Assembly: GCF_035946395.1 (NCBI RefSeq)
Contig: NZ_DASYZI010000447.1
Coordinates: forward strand, 1 to 14,828
Length of the DNA stretch: 14,828 nt
Source: Actinocrinis sp035946395
GTDB lineage: Bacteria > Actinomycetota > Actinomycetes > Streptomycetales > Catenulisporaceae
Direction: 5' to 3'
Of this stretch, positions 1 to 7,181 are shown in pieces. The notes beneath the pieces were generated by a model that did no database searches, had not been told where the DNA came from, and saw only the letters and a list, made by a program, of their open reading frames with translations. Each line of letters opens with the position of its first letter. Position 1 is the first letter of the stretch. The translations under genes were made by a program, and so were the position numbers.

Positions 1-2150
1 GCGAGGGTGATCTCCTCGCCGCCGGCGTAGGTGACGTTGTCCCGAGCGCCGGGGTCGCCCTCCAGGGTCGTGTCGATCACGCTGTGGTACCAGCGGGCCC
101 AGGGGTCGCCGGGTAGGACGAAGGGCAGTTCGTCGGCGCCCGCGTGGAGCACCAGCAGGAAGCTGTCGTCGCCGATGCGCTCGCCGTGCGGGCCGCGGCC
201 GCGGATGTCCTGGCCGGAGATGTAGACGCCGAGGCCGCTGGCCGGCGCGAACCAGTCGTCGTCGGTCATCTCCTCGCCGTCGGGGCGGAACCAGGCGATG
301 TCCTGGAGGCCGCCGGGGTGTGCGGGCTGGCCGGAGAAGAACACGCGCTGGCGCAGGACCGGGTGGCGGCGGCGCAGGTGGATCAGGCGGCGGGTCAGGT
401 CCAGCAGGCTGGACCACTCGCCCTTCTCCAGCAGCGCCCAGTCGACCCAGCTGGTTTCGTCGTCGAGACAGTAGGCGTTGTTGTCGCCGCCCTGCGTCCG
501 GCCGAACTCGTCGCCCGCGGTGACCATCGGCACGCCGGTGGACAGGATCAGGGTCGCCATCAGGTTGCGGATCTGGCGGCGGCGCAGCTCGTTGAGCGCC
601 TCGTCGTCGGACTCGCCTTCGACGCCGTAGTTGGCCGAGCGGTTGTCGTTGGTGCCGTCGCGGTTGCCCTCGCCGTGCGCCTCGTTGTGTTTGTGCTCGT
701 AGGTGACGAGGTCGCGCAGGGTGAAGCCGTCGTGGGCGGTGACGAAGTTGATGGACGCGTAAGGGCGCCGGCCGTCGTCCTGGTAGAGGTCTGAGGAGCC
801 GGAGAGCCGGTAGGCCAGGTCGCGCACGTCTGTGCGGGCGCCGCGCCAGAAGTCGCGGACCGTGTCGCGGAACTTGTCGTTCCACTCGGTCCACAGCGGC
901 GGGAACTCGCCCACCTGGTAGCCGCCGTGGCCGACGTCCCATGGCTCCGCGATCAGCTTGACCTGCTGGAGCACCGGGTCTTGGGCGATGACGGTCAGGA
1001 ACGAGGAGAGCTTGTCCACGTCGTGGAAGGAGCGGGCGAGCGCCGAGGCGAGGTCGAAGCGGAAGCCGTCCACACCCATCTCGGTGACCCAGTACCGCAG
1101 CGAGTCGGTGATCAGTTGCAGGACGTGCGGTTGCACGACGTTGAGCGTGTTACCGCATCCCGTGTAGTCGACGTACCGGCTGGGGTTCTTGTCGTCGAGA
1201 CGGTAGTAACTCTCGTTGTCGATGCCGCGGAAGCAGAGCGTCGGTCCGGCGCCGCCGCCCTCCGCGGTGTGGTTGTAGACCACGTCGAGGATGACCTCGA
1301 TCCCGGCCCGGTGCATGGCCGCGACCATTTCCTTGAACTCGCGCACCTGCCCGCCGCGCTCGCCGCGCCGGGCCGCGGCCGAGTAGGGCGCGTGCGGGGC
1401 GAAGTAGCCGATCGAGTTGTAGCCCCAGTAGTTGCCCAGGCCGCGTTCGAGCAGGTGCGGTTCGGAGACGAAATGGTGGATCGGCAGCAGTTCGACCGCG
1501 GTGACGCCGAGGTGGATCAGGTGGTCTATCACGGCCGGGTGCGCCAGGCCCGCGTAGGTGCCGCGCAGCTCGTCGGGGACGCCCGGATGGCGCATCGTGA
1601 AGCCGCGCACGTGCAGTTCGTAGATCACGCTCTCGGCCCACGGCGTGTGCGGCCGGCTGCCGGTGTTGACGTCGACGCTCCCGATGACGACGCCGTGCGG
1701 AACGTAGCGCGCCGAGTCGCGGTCGTCGCGGGCGCTCAGGTCGGCGTCCGTGCCGTGCTTGACGTGCGCGTAGATGGCGTCGTCGAGGACGAAGTCGCCT
1801 TCCAGCGCCCGCGCGTACGGGTCGAGCAGCAGTTTGTCCGGATTCCAGCGGCGGCCCCTGGCCGGATCCCACGGCCCGTACGCCCGGAAGCCGTAGCGCT
1901 GTCCGGGGCCGACGCCCGTGAGGTAGCCGTGCCATACGTGGAAGGTGGACTCGGTCAGGGCGACCCGGTTCTCGTTCCCCGAGTCGTCGAACAGGCAGAC
2001 CTCGACGTCCTCGGCCCCGGCGGCCCAGAGCGCGAAGTTCACGCCCTCCCCGTCGTGGCTCGCGCCGAGCGGGTGCCAGTGGCCCGGCCACGGGCGGTCC
2101 CAGTGCTCGGCGGGCGCCGGATCGCCAGCTTGGTCGCTCATGGTGTCCAT
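1..2150 (-). CDS. glgX: Glycogen debranching enzyme GlgX (3' end cut by window)
   Basis: GH13 isoamylase-type enzyme that hydrolyses alpha-1,6 branches of phosphorylase-limited glycogen in the cytoplasm; a TreX-like role is the close alternative. Reading from ATG 2150, 716 codons are visible without a stop, so only a few C-terminal residues should be missing. An N-terminal CBM48-like segment spans about residues 18-115, followed by the GH13 barrel. Visible motifs are VYNH (291-294), nucleophile Asp366 in DGFRFD, acid/base Glu402 in AEPWD, and the HD pair 473-474 in TAHDGFTL. All catalytic residues are intact. Two in-frame ATGs, 2150 and 2141, are possible: an AAAAGG lies 4 nt before the first, and a GGA lies 4 nt before the second. 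The gene diverges from the enoyl-CoA hydratase gene across about 150 bp. No treY/treZ or other glycogen genes are in the window. The family call is very secure. Confidence 0.96.
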   Translation of the reverse strand, partial: MDTMSDQAGDPAPAEHWDRPWPGHWHPLGASHDGEGVNFALWAAGAEDVEVCLFDDSGNENRVALTESTFHVWHGYLTGVGPGQRYGFRAYGPWDPARGRRWNPDKLLLDPYARALEGDFVLDDAIYAHVKHGTDADLSARDDRDSARYVPHGVVIGSVDVNTGSRPHTPWAESVIYELHVRGFTMRHPGVPDELRGTYAGLAHPAVIDHLIHLGVTAVELLPIHHFVSEPHLLERGLGNYWGYNSIGYFAPHAPYSAAARRGERGGQVREFKEMVAAMHRAGIEVILDVVYNHTAEGGGAGPTLCFRGIDNESYYRLDDKNPSRYVDYTGCGNTLNVVQPHVLQLITDSLRYWVTEMGVDGFRFDLASALARSFHDVDKLSSFLTVIAQDPVLQQVKLIAEPWDVGHGGYQVGEFPPLWTEWNDKFRDTVRDFWRGARTDVRDLAYRLSGSSDLYQDDGRRPYASINFVTAHDGFTLRDLVTYEHKHNEAHGEGNRDGTNDNRSANYGVEGESDDEALNELRRRQIRNLMATLILSTGVPMVTAGDEFGRTQGGDNNAYCLDDETSWVDWALLEKGEWSSLLDLTRRLIHLRRRHPVLRQRVFFSGQPAHPGGLQDIAWFRPDGEEMTDDDWFAPASGLGVYISGQDIRGRGPHGERIGDDSFLLVLHAGADELPFVLPGDPWARWYHSVIDTTLEGDPGARDNVTYAGGEEITL

Positions 2151-2178
2151 TGTGCCTTTTGACGGGCTGTGACAAAGC

Positions 2179-2207
2179 TCGGACGCCCGGGAATTTCGGC
2201 CGTCCGA
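2179..2207. repeat. 7-bp inverted repeat in the glgX/hydratase divergent region
   Basis: TCGGACG at 2179-2185 and CGTCCGA at 2201-2207 are perfect inverted arms separated by 15 bp. The element lies between two divergent genes, 29 bp upstream of the nearest glgX ATG, so it could be an operator for either promoter. A weak candidate glgX -35, TTGTCA, is on the minus strand at 2175-2170. Function is inferred only from position. Confidence 0.3.
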
Positions 2208-2285
2208 CCGGCATGGTTGGATGAACTGTGCAGGTGGGCTCCTCGAAAGCCGGTGCGCAGACAGGCGGCGGGGAGACGGCGATCC

Positions 2286-2292
2286 GAAGGAG
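2286..2292 (+). promoter_or_regulatory. Ribosome binding site selecting a TTG start
   Basis: GAAGGAG at 2286-2292 lies 8 nt before TTG at 2301. It is the best Shine-Dalgarno in this region and favours the TTG over the longer frame opening at 2169, whose extra 44 residues look like non-coding translation. Confidence 0.7.
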
Positions 2293-2300
2293 TATCAGCC

Positions 2301-3140
2301 TTGACTGACCCGGCACAGGGCGAAGCGGCGCAGAGCAACACAGCGCGGACGGTGTGGAGCGCCGAGTACGTACGCATCGAGGTCGACGACGCGACGCCCA
2401 AGGTCGCCACGATCCGGATCGACCGGCCCAAGCTGAACCCGCTCAACGAGCAGGTCCAGGACGAGCTCAAGGCGGCGGCCGAACAGGTCAGCGCCCTCCC
2501 GCAGTGGCGTGCGGTGGTGCTTTACGGCGGGCCGAAGGTCTTCGCCGCCGGGGCCGACATCAAGGAGATGGCGGACCTCTCGTACACGGACATGGTTCGG
2601 CGCTCCGGCGCCCTACAGGACTCGTTCACGGCGATCGCCCGCATTCCGAAGCCGGTCGTCGCCGCGGTCAACGGCTTCGCCCTCGGCGGCGGCTGCGAGC
2701 TGGCACTGTGCGCCGACCTGCGGGTGGCCGCCACGGACGCCCGGTTCGGCCAGCCCGAGATCAAGCTCGGGCTGATCCCCGGAGCCGGCGGCACGCAGCG
2801 GCTGTCCCGGCTGATCGGACCGGCCAGGGCGAAGGACCTCGTCTTCACCGGCCGGCTGGTGGCCGCGGACGAGGCGCTGCAATTCGGCCTGGTCGACCGG
2901 GTCGTCGCCCCTGAAGAGGTATACCCGACGGCGCTGGCCTGGGCGGCGGAACTGGCCGACGGGCCGGCCTTCGCGCTGCGGGCGGCGAAGGAGGCGATCG
3001 ACCGCGGGCTGGAGACCGATCTGGCCACCGGGCTGGAGATCGAGCGGATCCAGTTCGCCGCGCTGTTCGCGACGGAGGATCGGGCCATCGGCATGCGGTC
3101 CTTCATAGAGCAGGGACCGGGTAAGGCCGTCTTCGGCTGA
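2301..3140 (+). CDS. Enoyl-CoA hydratase/isomerase (crotonase) family protein
   Basis: Crotonase-fold acyl-CoA enzyme of 279 residues, most likely a 2-enoyl-CoA hydratase hydrating trans-2-enoyl-CoA to 3-hydroxyacyl-CoA in fatty or branched-chain acid breakdown. Both catalytic glutamates of the rat mitochondrial enzyme (E144, E164) are matched: Glu133 in GGGCE and Glu153 in FGQPE. Oxyanion-hole segments are AAGADIKEM (residues 82-90) and the GGG at 129-131. The IPGAGGTQR signature follows the second Glu. With both Glu present, a true hydratase is more likely than an isomerase or hydrolase. The TTG start is chosen from a GAAGGAG 8 nt upstream; it leaves a roughly 22-residue polar N-terminal extension before the core. 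It is transcribed away from glgX. The following genes begin after a 126-bp region rich in palindromes, so it is probably a separate unit. Physiological substrate is unknown. Confidence 0.93.
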   Translation: MTDPAQGEAAQSNTARTVWSAEYVRIEVDDATPKVATIRIDRPKLNPLNEQVQDELKAAAEQVSALPQWRAVVLYGGPKVFAAGADIKEMADLSYTDMVRRSGALQDSFTAIARIPKPVVAAVNGFALGGGCELALCADLRVAATDARFGQPEIKLGLIPGAGGTQRLSRLIGPARAKDLVFTGRLVAADEALQFGLVDRVVAPEEVYPTALAWAAELADGPAFALRAAKEAIDRGLETDLATGLEIERIQFAALFATEDRAIGMRSFIEQGPGKAVFG

Positions 3141-3147
3141 GGCACGG

Positions 3148-3207
3148 TTGTTGTACAGCACGATTGTCGTACCGCACAGTCGTTGCGCGACGCCTGTTGT
3201 ACAACAG
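3148..3207. promoter_or_regulatory. Cluster of regularly spaced palindromes, probable operators
   Basis: Three related palindromic 14-mers precede the YbjQ operon: TTGTTGTACAGCAC (3148-3161), TTGTCGTACCGCAC (3164-3177) and CTGTTGTACAACAG (3194-3207). The last extends to a perfect 16-bp palindrome, CCTGTTGTACAACAGG, at 3193-3208. A more degenerate fourth, TCGTTGCGCGACGC, lies at 3180-3193. Centres are at 3154.5, 3170.5, 3186.5 and 3200.5, so the spacings are 16, 16 and 14 bp. A TTGTAC inside the last palindrome (3197-3202) could be a -35 box, with CATACG at 3221-3226 as a weak -10. Together this suggests a repressor binding cooperatively over the operon promoter. The regulator is not identifiable and no regulator gene is adjacent. 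Confidence 0.6.
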
Positions 3208-3266
3208 GAGTGCCGCATGCCATACGCTGCCCAAGAGCGCACCATCCGTCTCCGACCGGGGGTCTG

Positions 3267-4139
3267 ATGACAGAGCAGTGGGACAGGAGCCTGCCCGAGG
3301 CCGCCCGTGCTCGGATGGCCGGGATCCGCGAGACCCACACGTGGGGCTCGGCCCTGTCCACGCAGGAGTTCGCGGCGATCGAGGGAGCCGGCTTCGACCC
3401 GGTCGGCCAGGTCCTGGGCACGGCGGTGTACCACATCGGGTACGCGGGCCGTTACGGCTGCTCGGGGTCGTGGTCGTACTTCGGCGGCACCGAGGTCTCG
3501 TCCTCGTCCTGGGCGCCGTTCTCCGAGCTGGTACGGGCCATGTACACCGCGCGCTGGACGGCGCTCGGCCGCGCCGTCGCCGAGTGCCAGGCGCTGGGCG
3601 GCGACGGGATCGTCAGTGTCAAGCTGAAGGTCGGGCACTTCCCGGCGGGTGGCCTGGAGGTCACCGCCCTCGGCACCGCCGTGCGTGCGCGCTCGTCGAG
3701 GGTGCATCCGGCGAAGCCGTTCACCTCGCACGTCACCGGCCAGGAGTTCGGCAAGCTGGTGCACGCCGGGTGGATTCCCACCGGCCTGGTGCTCGGCATC
3801 TCGATAGCGACCCGGCACGACGACTGGCGCACCCGCGGACAGCTGAGCTTCATGGCGGGCAACCAGGAGGTCGACGGCTACACCCAGCTGATCAACCAGG
3901 CCCGGCACGACGCCCGCGTGCAGCTCCAGTCCGACGCCAAGCGGCAGGGCGGCGACGGCATCGTGGTGGACGAGATGGACCTGCGCATCCGGGAGCGGGA
4001 GTGCCCCTCCTACGAGAACCAGCGCGACCACATCGCCGAGGTCGTCATCCTCGGCACGTCGATCGCGCGCTTCGACCGTTCGCCCGGCCACGCCGGGCCG
4101 AAGCCACTGACCATCATGACGCTGAATCGGGAGCGCTGA
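3267..4139 (+). CDS. Tandem YbjQ-like (putative heavy-metal-binding domain) protein, first of operon
   Basis: Cytoplasmic protein of 290 residues with two copies of a YbjQ-like domain (PF01906, named heavy-metal-binding on weak grounds). Domain 1 covers about residues 34-140, with helix ARWTALGRAVAECQALGGDG and end strand LEVTALGTAVRA. Domain 2 covers about 160-268, with helix QARHDARVQLQSDAKRQGGD and end strand VVILGTSIARF. Each domain opens with an EF-x(3/4)-AGF/W-x-P-x-G-x-VLG segment. No signal peptide, membrane span or CxxC motif is visible, so metal binding is not supported by residues. A GGGGG run lies 4 nt before ATG 3267; a 28-codon upstream extension to 3183 would cross the palindrome cluster and is unlikely. 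The next gene starts 2 nt after the stop, so the two are almost surely co-transcribed and translationally coupled. Function unknown. Confidence 0.88.
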   Translation: MTEQWDRSLPEAARARMAGIRETHTWGSALSTQEFAAIEGAGFDPVGQVLGTAVYHIGYAGRYGCSGSWSYFGGTEVSSSSWAPFSELVRAMYTARWTALGRAVAECQALGGDGIVSVKLKVGHFPAGGLEVTALGTAVRARSSRVHPAKPFTSHVTGQEFGKLVHAGWIPTGLVLGISIATRHDDWRTRGQLSFMAGNQEVDGYTQLINQARHDARVQLQSDAKRQGGDGIVVDEMDLRIRERECPSYENQRDHIAEVVILGTSIARFDRSPGHAGPKPLTIMTLNRER

Positions 4140-4141
4140 CG

Positions 4142-4999
4142 ATGACCGACCAGTCCATCGACCGGGGAGCGGGCGACGGCGACCTGGTCGCCCAGGGGGT
4201 GCCCGAGGACGCCATGCGCCGGCTGGCCCAGCTCAAGCCAGGCAAGGGCTCGATCTTCACCTCCGACCTGTCGGTGAACGAGTTCCTGCTGGTGCGCGAG
4301 GCCGGGTTCCGCCCGCTCGGCCTGGTGCTCGGCTCCTCGATCTACCATGTCGGCCTGCAACTCGGCCGCTGGTCGAAGAACCAGGAGATGACCACGCTGT
4401 CCCAGGCCATGTACCACGCCTGGGAGCTGGCGATGAGCCGGATGGAGGCGGAGGCCAGCGCGCTGGGCGCGGACGGCATCGTCGGGGTGCGCCTTGAGGT
4501 GGAGTTCAAGGAGTTCGGCAACGACATCGCCGAGTTCATCGCGGTGGGCACCGCGGTCAAGGCGGACGGAGCCGACCCCGGGCCGCACGGCCACTGGCGC
4601 AACAACAAGAACAAGCCGTTCACCTCGGACCTGTCCGGCCAGGACTTCTGGACGCTGATCCGCGCCGGGTACGCGCCGCTGGACATGGTGATGGGCACCT
4701 GCGTCTACCACGTCGCGCACCAGCGGTTCGCCCAGGTGATCGGCAACACCGGCCGCAACGTCGAGATCGAGCAGTTCACCCAGGCGCTCTACGACGCGCG
4801 CGAGCTGGCGATGAGCCGGATGCAGGCCGAGGCCGAGGCGCTGGACGCGGAGGGCATCGTCGCCGTCCAACTGCGGCAGCACTCGCACACCTGGGGTTCG
4901 CACACCACCGAGTTCTTCGCCATCGGCACCGCCGTGCGCCCGCTGCGCGCGGATCACGTCATCGACCGCCCGACGATGGTGCTGAGCCTCGATGCCTGA
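4142..4999 (+). CDS. Tandem YbjQ-like domain protein, second of operon
   Basis: 285-residue paralogue of the preceding protein, again with two YbjQ-like domains. Domain 1 (about 46-140) has FTSDLSVNEF, AGFRPLGLVLGSSIYHVG, helix AMYHAWELAMSRMEAEASAL, GADGIVGVRLEV and EFIAVGTAV. Domain 2 (about 158-267) repeats the order with FTSDLSGQDF, AGYAPLDMVMGTCVYHV, helix ALYDARELAMSRMQAEAEAL and EFFAIGTAV. The two domains are more like each other (ELAMSRM, FTSDLS, EFxAxGTAV in both) than like the first protein's domain 2, suggesting a separate internal duplication. Start ATG 4142 lies 2 nt past the upstream stop; the frame stays open to 3164, but that region lies inside the preceding gene. The end overlaps the next ORF by 8 nt. 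There are no transmembrane segments. Likely forms homo- or hetero-oligomers with its neighbour, by analogy with oligomeric YbjQ proteins; this is inference. Confidence 0.88.
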   Translation: MTDQSIDRGAGDGDLVAQGVPEDAMRRLAQLKPGKGSIFTSDLSVNEFLLVREAGFRPLGLVLGSSIYHVGLQLGRWSKNQEMTTLSQAMYHAWELAMSRMEAEASALGADGIVGVRLEVEFKEFGNDIAEFIAVGTAVKADGADPGPHGHWRNNKNKPFTSDLSGQDFWTLIRAGYAPLDMVMGTCVYHVAHQRFAQVIGNTGRNVEIEQFTQALYDARELAMSRMQAEAEALDAEGIVAVQLRQHSHTWGSHTTEFFAIGTAVRPLRADHVIDRPTMVLSLDA

Positions 5000-5423
5000 C
5001 GAGCTGGTCCCTGTCGGCGACGCCGGCGGCGATGACGGCATGGACGTGGAACTGCTGGCCGCGGCGCTGCGCCGGGACAGCGCCGACCTGGACCTCTACG
5101 CGAAGGTCCTGTCGGTCAACCTGGTCGACTCGCTGCCGTCGGACGCGGTCCGGGTCGAGCGCAAGCGCACCATGGCCGACCGGATGGCCGGACGCGAGGG
5201 CGCGGTGACGAACCTCGACGTGGCACTCGGCGAACTGCGCCTGGCGCTGCGCATCGACCGGGGCCGGATCGTCGGCGAGGTCTGCAAGGAGGTGCGCGGG
5301 ATCGTGCTCTCGCGCCGTCAGGTCGGCCTGGACGAGTGGATCGCCGCACTCGCCCAGGCGCTGGCCGAGACGGCCGCCTCCAGTGCTCGCGCCCGTGAGG
5401 CGCTGGAGCGGTTCCTGACCTGA
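4992..5423 (+). CDS. Small helical protein of unknown function, third of YbjQ operon
   Basis: 143-residue protein I do not recognise as a named family. ATG 4992 overlaps the previous stop by 8 nt, the classic sign of translational coupling, so it should be made in proportion to the two YbjQ-domain proteins. After a Gly/Asp-rich N-terminus (residues 1-17) the rest is predicted almost wholly alpha-helical: amphipathic segments run about 18-45, 52-66, 70-88, 90-108 and 112-142. Charge is mixed, with an Arg/Lys stretch around VRVERKRTMADRM. A single Cys is at about residue 97. There is no signal peptide, membrane span or enzyme motif. The most plausible role is a partner or adaptor of the two upstream proteins. 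Convergent with the mutase gene; the 15-bp repeats start 4 nt after its stop. Confidence 0.8.
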   Translation: MPDELVPVGDAGGDDGMDVELLAAALRRDSADLDLYAKVLSVNLVDSLPSDAVRVERKRTMADRMAGREGAVTNLDVALGELRLALRIDRGRIVGEVCKEVRGIVLSRRQVGLDEWIAALAQALAETAASSARAREALERFLT

Positions 5424-5427
5424 GGCC

Positions 5428-5487
5428 GTGTCACATGTCGTTGTCTCACGTGTCGCGGTGTCACATGTCGCTGTGTCACGTGTCGCG
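5428..5487. repeat. Four tandem 15-bp repeats, alternating in pairs
   Basis: Units are GTGTCACATGTCGTT (5428-5442), GTCTCACGTGTCGCG (5443-5457), GTGTCACATGTCGCT (5458-5472) and GTGTCACGTGTCGCG (5473-5487). Units 1/3 carry CACATGT and units 2/4 carry CACGTGT, so the array also reads as two 30-bp units differing at two positions. It fills nearly the whole space between two convergent genes. It does not form a long hairpin, because the complementary GTGACAC is absent on the same strand. It could be a slippage-generated minisatellite or a multi-site protein-binding element. Confidence 0.85.
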
Positions 5488-5498
5488 GTGAAGGCGCG

Positions 5499-7175
5499 TC
5501 AGAACCCGGCGGGCTCGGTGTACGTGCCGTAGACGTCCTTGAGTACGCCGCAGATCTCGCCGAGGGTCGCCTCGGCGCGTGACGCGTCGAGCATCGGCGG
5601 GATGAGGTTCACCCCGTCGCGCGCCGCCGCCTCGCGCAGCGTCGCGAGCTTGGCGCGGACGGCGGCGTCGTCCCGCTTCGCGCGGCGCTCGCCGAGCACG
5701 CGGTTCTGTTCGACCTCGACCTCGTGCGATACGCGCAGGATCTCCAGCGGCGCCTCGATGGTCTCGGTGTGCGCGTTCACGCCGACGATCCGCTTGTCGC
5801 CCTTCTCGACCGTCTGCTGGTACCGGAACGAGGCCTCGGCGATCTGGCCGGTGAAGTAGGCCTCGTCGATGCCGCGCAGCAGGCCGGAGGTCACCGTGCC
5901 GTCCCGGCCGAGGTCCTTGATCTGCTGGAAGATCGCCTCGGCGTCGGCTTCGATCTTGTCGGTCAGCGCCTCGACGTACCAGGAGCCGCCGAGCGGGTCG
6001 GCGACGTTGGCCGCGCCGGTCTCCTCCAGGATCACCTGCTGCGTGCGCACGGCGATCTCGGCGGCCTTGGCCGAGGGCAGCGCGAGCACCTCGTCGAGCG
6101 CGTTGGTGTGCAGCGAGTTGGTCCCGCCGAGCACGGCCGCCAGCGCCTCGATCGCGGTGCGCACGATGTTGTTCTCGGGCTGCTGCGCGGTCAGCGAGAC
6201 CCCGGCGGTCTGGGTGTGGAAGCGCAGCCACTGCGCCTTTGCGGTTTTCGCGCCGTACACGTCGCGCATCCAGCGCGCCCAGATCCGGCGGGCGGCCCGG
6301 AACTTGGCGATCTCCTCGAAGAAGTCGATGTGCGCGTCGAAGAAGAAGGAGAGCCCGGGCGCGAACACGTCGACGTCGAGGCCCCGGGACAGGCCGAGCT
6401 CGACGTATCCGAAGCCGTCCGCGAGTGTGTACGCGAGTTCCTGTGCGGCCGTCGACCCGGCCTCGCGGATGTGGTAGCCGGAGACCGACAGCGGCTTGTA
6501 CGCCGGGATGCCCCGCGCGCAGTACTCCATCAGGTCGCCGATCAGGCGCAGGTGCGGCTTCGGCGGGAACAGCCACTCCTTCTGCGCGATGTACTCCTTG
6601 AAGATGTCGGTCTGTAGCGTGCCGTTGAGCTTGCCGACGTCGACGCCCTGACGCTCCGCCGCGACGACGTACATACAGAAAATCGGGACGGCCGGGCCGC
6701 TGATCGTCATCGAGGTCGTGACGTCGCCGAGCGGGATGTCTGCGAACAGCACGTCCATGTCCGCGGCCGAGTCGATCGCGACGCCGCAGTGCCCTACCTC
6801 GCCGAGCGACCGCAGGTCGTCCGAGTCGCGGCCCATCAGGGTCGGCATGTCGAAGGCGACGGACAGTCCGCCGCCGCCGGCCGCGAGGATCGCCCGGAAG
6901 CGCTCGTTGGTCTGCGCCGCGTTGCCGAAGCCGGCGAACTGGCGGATGGTCCACGGCCGTCCGCGGTAGCCGGTCGGATAGAGCCCGCGGGTGTACGGGT
7001 ACTCGCCCGGCCAGCCGATCCGCTCGAAGCCCGGGACGGCAGAGCCCGGCGGCGGGCCGTAGACGGCTTCGGTCTCCTCGCCGGAGATCGTGGTGGTGTC
7101 ACGGTCGGTCTTCGGCGCCTTGCCATAGGCAGCCTGCCAACGTTCCCGGCCCGCGGTGATGCTCGCGTCATCCAT
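5499..7175 (-). CDS. icmA: Isobutyryl-CoA mutase-type large subunit (IcmA), adenosylcobalamin-dependent
   Basis: Catalytic TIM-barrel subunit of the methylmalonyl-CoA mutase family, 558 residues, with no C-terminal B12-binding domain (DxHxxG is absent). It therefore needs a separate small IcmB subunit, which is not in this window. Key residues identify the substrate class. Phe80 in TIRQFAGF and Gln198 in EYIAQKEW replace the Tyr89/Arg207 pair that binds the carboxylate in methylmalonyl-CoA mutase, and they match the positions known from Streptomyces IcmA. His235 in SGYHIREAG corresponds to catalytic His244. It should interconvert isobutyryl-CoA and n-butyryl-CoA. ATG 7175 is supported by exact F80/Q198 numbering and by a promoter that would give a nearly leaderless mRNA; no good Shine-Dalgarno precedes it. 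It follows a MarR gene on the same strand. Another linear acyl-CoA mutase specificity is possible but less likely. Confidence 0.92.
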   Translation of the reverse strand: MDDASITAGRERWQAAYGKAPKTDRDTTTISGEETEAVYGPPPGSAVPGFERIGWPGEYPYTRGLYPTGYRGRPWTIRQFAGFGNAAQTNERFRAILAAGGGGLSVAFDMPTLMGRDSDDLRSLGEVGHCGVAIDSAADMDVLFADIPLGDVTTSMTISGPAVPIFCMYVVAAERQGVDVGKLNGTLQTDIFKEYIAQKEWLFPPKPHLRLIGDLMEYCARGIPAYKPLSVSGYHIREAGSTAAQELAYTLADGFGYVELGLSRGLDVDVFAPGLSFFFDAHIDFFEEIAKFRAARRIWARWMRDVYGAKTAKAQWLRFHTQTAGVSLTAQQPENNIVRTAIEALAAVLGGTNSLHTNALDEVLALPSAKAAEIAVRTQQVILEETGAANVADPLGGSWYVEALTDKIEADAEAIFQQIKDLGRDGTVTSGLLRGIDEAYFTGQIAEASFRYQQTVEKGDKRIVGVNAHTETIEAPLEILRVSHEVEVEQNRVLGERRAKRDDAAVRAKLATLREAAARDGVNLIPPMLDASRAEATLGEICGVLKDVYGTYTEPAGF

Positions 7176-7181
7176 GGGATC

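Noticed and set aside
144..2162. Long plus-strand open frames opposite glgX (for example 144-794 and 927-2162)
   Set aside because: They mirror the codons of the clearly recognisable GlgX on the other strand; products are Val/Ala/Arg-rich with no family features. Typical of high-GC DNA.
2613..5041. Long minus-strand open frames opposite the hydratase and YbjQ genes (2613-4091, 4010-5041)
   Set aside because: One of them crosses two genes and the palindrome cluster, and their compositions look like reversed Val/Ala/Asp codons. The plus-strand proteins have recognisable domains.
5428..5487. CRISPR array
   Set aside because: Units are contiguous 15-mers without spacers and no cas genes are nearby.
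5428..5487. Bidirectional terminator formed by the repeats
   Set aside because: Direct repeats lack the complementary arms needed for a stable stem; only the 6-bp CACGTG is self-complementary.
5724..6617. Plus-strand open frames opposite icmA
   Set aside because: The mutase on the other strand is unmistakable, with catalytic residues in place; these frames are by-products of codon bias.
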